Below the pieces are notes generated by a model. It saw nothing but the letters and a program-made list of their open reading frames with translations, searched no databases and was not told the DNA's origin. From Defluviicoccus sp. (GTDB lineage Bacteria; Pseudomonadota; Alphaproteobacteria; MPNO01), in assembly GCA_028820505.1 (NCBI GenBank), contig JAPPIT010000214.1:1-61530 (forward strand): a stretch of DNA of 61,530 bases, read 5' to 3'. Shown piece by piece: positions 59,429 to 61,530 of the stretch. Position 1 is the stretch's first letter. Every line of letters begins with the position of its first letter. The translations under genes were made by a program, and so were the position numbers.

Positions 59429-60475
59429 CTACATCTCGTAGATCAGCTTCCGCGCGCGCGCGACGACCTCGGGCGAGGCGTCGGTCACGGCTTGCGCGAC
59501 GGCCTTCTGGATGTCGACGCCGGTCGACGCCATCAGGCGAAGTCTCCGCTTCTTGAGGTCGGCGGCGAAGCCGCTGTCGGCATTCATCTTGTCATAGGCC
59601 ATCTGGAGCGTCTTGACCGCCTCGTCGGAGGCGCCGGGCGTCAGCGCGAGCCCGCGCCCGAGGATCCCGGCGACCGCGATGAAGTTGACCACCGCCTTGT
59701 CCATCTTGTCCTTGACCAGGTCGCCGAGCATGGGAACGTCGGCGGGCAGGTCGGGATCGCGGAAGATGCCCACCTGCAGCACCGCCTTGGCGAACACCTT
59801 GCCGTCCTTGTCCGGCTTGAACCACTGCGGGACCTTGGAGCTCCAGGCGAGCCAGTTGAACGACGCGCAGTTGGTCTCGCCCTGCTCGACCGCGAGGATG
59901 CTGCGCGAGGAGCCCTTGTAGCCGGTCACCATCTTGATCTTGAAGCCGAGCAGCGACGAGGCGAGCTTCGGCACGATATAGCCGGTCGAGCCCTGGCCGC
60001 TGGTCGAGCAGATCATCTTGGCCTTCTTCATGTCCTCCCAGCTGTTCACCCCGATATCGGTGCGCGACACCATGACCATGTTGGTCTGGTTGCTGGAGCC
60101 GACCCACCGGAAATTGCGCGCGTCGTAGCGCATTTTCTTGGGCCGCATGAGCTGGTTCACGACCGAGTTGTCGAGCGGAACGATCAAATGGGCGTTGTCC
60201 TTGGGCGCCGCGTTGGCGAACCAGTTCATCGCCTTGGAGCCGCCCGCCCCCGGCATGTGCTGCACGATGATCGTCGGATTGCCCGGGATGTGCTTGCCCA
60301 GGTTGTCCGAGAAGGTCTGGCCGTACTTGTCATACGTGCCGCCCGGCCCGTACGGGATGATGATCCTGATCGTCTTCCCGTCATACATCTGCGCCGATGC
60401 GCCGCCGGCGGCAATCGCCAGACCGGCCGCCGCGAGGATGACCCCGCGCCCTATCCGCATCCCGAATTTCGCCAT
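59429..60475 (-). CDS. Bug-family tripartite tricarboxylate transporter receptor
   Basis: A 348-aa periplasmic receptor (TctC/Bug). The signal peptide ends ASA-Q at about residue 29. IRIIIPYGPGGTYDKYGQ and QHMPGAGGSKAMNWF are the usual ligand-loop motifs. The matching TctA and TctB membrane genes are not nearby, as is common for the large Bug family. It likely binds a carboxylic acid. It lies downstream of the cysteine-dioxygenase-like gene on the same strand. Confidence 0.92.
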   Translation of the reverse strand: MAKFGMRIGRGVILAAAGLAIAAGGASAQMYDGKTIRIIIPYGPGGTYDKYGQTFSDNLGKHIPGNPTIIVQHMPGAGGSKAMNWFANAAPKDNAHLIVPLDNSVVNQLMRPKKMRYDARNFRWVGSSNQTNMVMVSRTDIGVNSWEDMKKAKMICSTSGQGSTGYIVPKLASSLLGFKIKMVTGYKGSSRSILAVEQGETNCASFNWLAWSSKVPQWFKPDKDGKVFAKAVLQVGIFRDPDLPADVPMLGDLVKDKMDKAVVNFIAVAGILGRGLALTPGASDEAVKTLQMAYDKMNADSGFAADLKKRRLRLMASTGVDIQKAVAQAVTDASPEVVARARKLIYEM

Positions 60476-60582
60476 TTCGCCTCTCCTGAACAGTCTTGGT
60501 TCGGGCGTGCGCCCGCGGGCGCCGCTCCGCCAAATCTCGCATTGCGCGCCCCGTCGCGCAACCCGCGATTGCCGGTGCCCCT

Positions 60583-61155
60583 TCAGTCGAGCTCGTAGGG
60601 AATCTGCTTCGGACCGAAGCGTTGGAGCCGTTCGCCGGTCTCCGGGTAGTACCAGGTCTGCGGATTGGTGCCGACATTGCCGCTGCGCAGGATGATGCCG
60701 ACGGTGCGCGCGGGGCCGTTATATTCGGCGTGGATCTCGCCGGGCGGCACGAAGTCGATATAGCCGGGCGAGACCTCGCGGTCGCCGACCGTCTCGAGCT
60801 CCTCCTTCGCGCCGGGGACCCGCTTGTAACGGCGGACGGTCTCCCCGCCCTTGAGCACGCCGTAGACGGTCCACATCCTGCCGTGGTCGTGGATCGGCGT
60901 GTCCTCGCCCGGCTCCTTGATAAGCGCGTTGAGGACGAAGCCGTAATCCGGATCCTCGTAGAACAGCAGGTTCTCGTAATAGCCCTTGTCCGGATCGTTG
61001 CGCGACGGCCAGGTCTCCGCCCGCTCCTTCAGCTCCGGGTCCTCCAGCAATTCCCGAAGATAGGGCCGCGCCTTCTCGAAGCGCTCGGCGTCGTCCGCCG
61101 TCGACTCGTAAAGACCGCGCATCTTCTCGATGAAATCCTGCATCGCGGGCAGCAT
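60583..61155 (-). CDS. Cysteine-dioxygenase-like cupin
   Basis: A 190-aa thiol-dioxygenase-type cupin. The iron ligands are H89 and H91 (PIHDHG) and H142 (FVPPGEIHAEYN). Around them lie VYGVLKGGETVRRY and an aromatic-rich C-terminus (QTWYYPETGERLQRFGP). Possible substrates are cysteine, 3-mercaptopropionate or another small thiol. The promoter region contains the GTCGACAT array. Confidence 0.85.
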   Translation of the reverse strand: MLPAMQDFIEKMRGLYESTADDAERFEKARPYLRELLEDPELKERAETWPSRNDPDKGYYENLLFYEDPDYGFVLNALIKEPGEDTPIHDHGRMWTVYGVLKGGETVRRYKRVPGAKEELETVGDREVSPGYIDFVPPGEIHAEYNGPARTVGIILRSGNVGTNPQTWYYPETGERLQRFGPKQIPYELD

Positions 61156-61260
61156 CGCCGTCTCCTCCGTGAGCGGGATGGGTTCCGTATATTAGCGCGG
61201 ATCGTTCGCTGGCGGATGTCGGAAAGTCGGGTCGTGCGGCACACAATGGCGTCTTTTGCC

Positions 61261-61367
61261 GTCGACATAGGCATCGGGTAGGCAAATCGCTACCGGGTCG
61301 ACATTCGCGCCCCGCGGATGCCGGGCGGGAATGTCGACATTTGCCGACCCGGCCGGCCGGTCGACAT
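61261..61367. promoter_or_regulatory. Four-copy GTCGACAT array
   Basis: GTCGACAT begins at 61261, 61297, 61333 and 61360, with spacing of 36, 36 and 27 bases. The third copy extends to the perfect palindrome AATGTCGACATT. All four are on the same strand and lie about 105 bases upstream of the cysteine-dioxygenase-like gene. They may be repressor or activator sites, or a decayed tandem repeat. Confidence 0.5.
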
Positions 61368-61462
61368 TTCGCGCGGCGGGTGACGGCCGCGTCGGTGACA
61401 ATGCTGGTCGCATGCACGATCGTGTCCTCCTCATGGCCGGACGGTGCGCCCGGCAATGGAAA

Positions 61463-61487
61463 GGGGCGCCGATCCCTCCGGCGCCCC
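61463..61487. terminator. Terminator-like hairpin near the window end
   Basis: A 9-bp perfect stem (GGGGCGCCG with CGGCGCCCC) and a 7-base loop. On the minus strand it is followed by CTTTCC, a weak T-run. It may end a minus-strand gene that lies beyond the window. Confidence 0.45.
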
Positions 61488-61530
61488 CACTTCCCCACTG
61501 TGCGAAATATGGTATCGAACGCGTCCCGGG

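Larger units (their letters stand above)
61156..61530. other. Gene-free window end with motif array
   Basis: No gene is convincing in this 375-base stretch. It holds the GTCGACAT array (61261-61367) and, near the end, a hairpin at 61463-61487. A short minus-strand frame runs through the array as repeated N-V-D codons but shows no family features. Confidence 0.6.

Overview
The window is high-GC DNA, densely coding, with short gene overlaps, many GTG starts and intergenic nested-palindrome repeats. Gene content (coxSLM-type molybdenum hydroxylases with their maturation set, Bug-family and NMT1-type solute receptors, an aminotransferase-hom-glpX-recJ block) suggests an alphaproteobacterium, most likely Rhodospirillales-like. 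That placement is inference; no ribosomal RNA gene is present.

Layout. (1) 1-9554: a complete form II CO-dehydrogenase-like operon in S-L-M order, followed by a MoxR ATPase, a CoxE-like VWA protein, an XdhC split over two genes and a fused molybdopterin-binding/MocA cytidylyltransferase. (2) 9690-16806, mostly minus strand: cytochrome c, a maleate-isomerase-like/amidohydrolase pair, a small coupled pair resembling an orphan polymorphic-toxin module, MATE and MFS exporters, a periplasmic cyclophilin and a Pht5-like receptor-fold protein. (3) 16917-19974: a QueG-like double Fe-S protein, a degenerate AMP-ligase-like protein with an HTH-like N-terminus, and an FAH-family hydrolase. (4) 20001-27351: housekeeping block (pentapeptide protein, lipoprotein, aminotransferase, homoserine dehydrogenase, glpX, recJ, DUF2062 protein, tRNA-Glu). 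(5) 27374-46042: catabolic genes, including CoA ligase, crotonases, Rieske oxygenase, bicupin, LLM flavoenzymes, ACMSD-like amidohydrolase, a hydantoinase-like protein lacking metal ligands, ornithine-cyclodeaminase-like and threonine-synthase-like proteins, GST and a CaiB-type CoA transferase. (6) 46069-56061: an orphan Mo-hydroxylase large subunit with a cupin and a PCu(A)C copper chaperone, then an ABC importer joined to a second Mo hydroxylase in M-S-L order. (7) 56062-59428: composite repeats and a 2.76-kb IS1-family element with intact terminal inverted repeats, an 8-bp target duplication and passenger genes, including a ClpP-fold serine protease. (8) 59429-61155: a Bug-family receptor and a cysteine-dioxygenase-like cupin, preceded by an array of GTCGACAT motifs.

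Taken together, the accessory genes look like uptake plus oxidative attack on small organic or heteroaromatic acids: three Mo-hydroxylase large subunits, a Rieske oxygenase and several solute receptors. Molybdopterin cytosine dinucleotide made with the help of the MocA-like protein could serve all three. The most notable structure is the IS1-type element carrying passenger genes. Its two outermost genes both end inside the inverted repeats with the same last codons.
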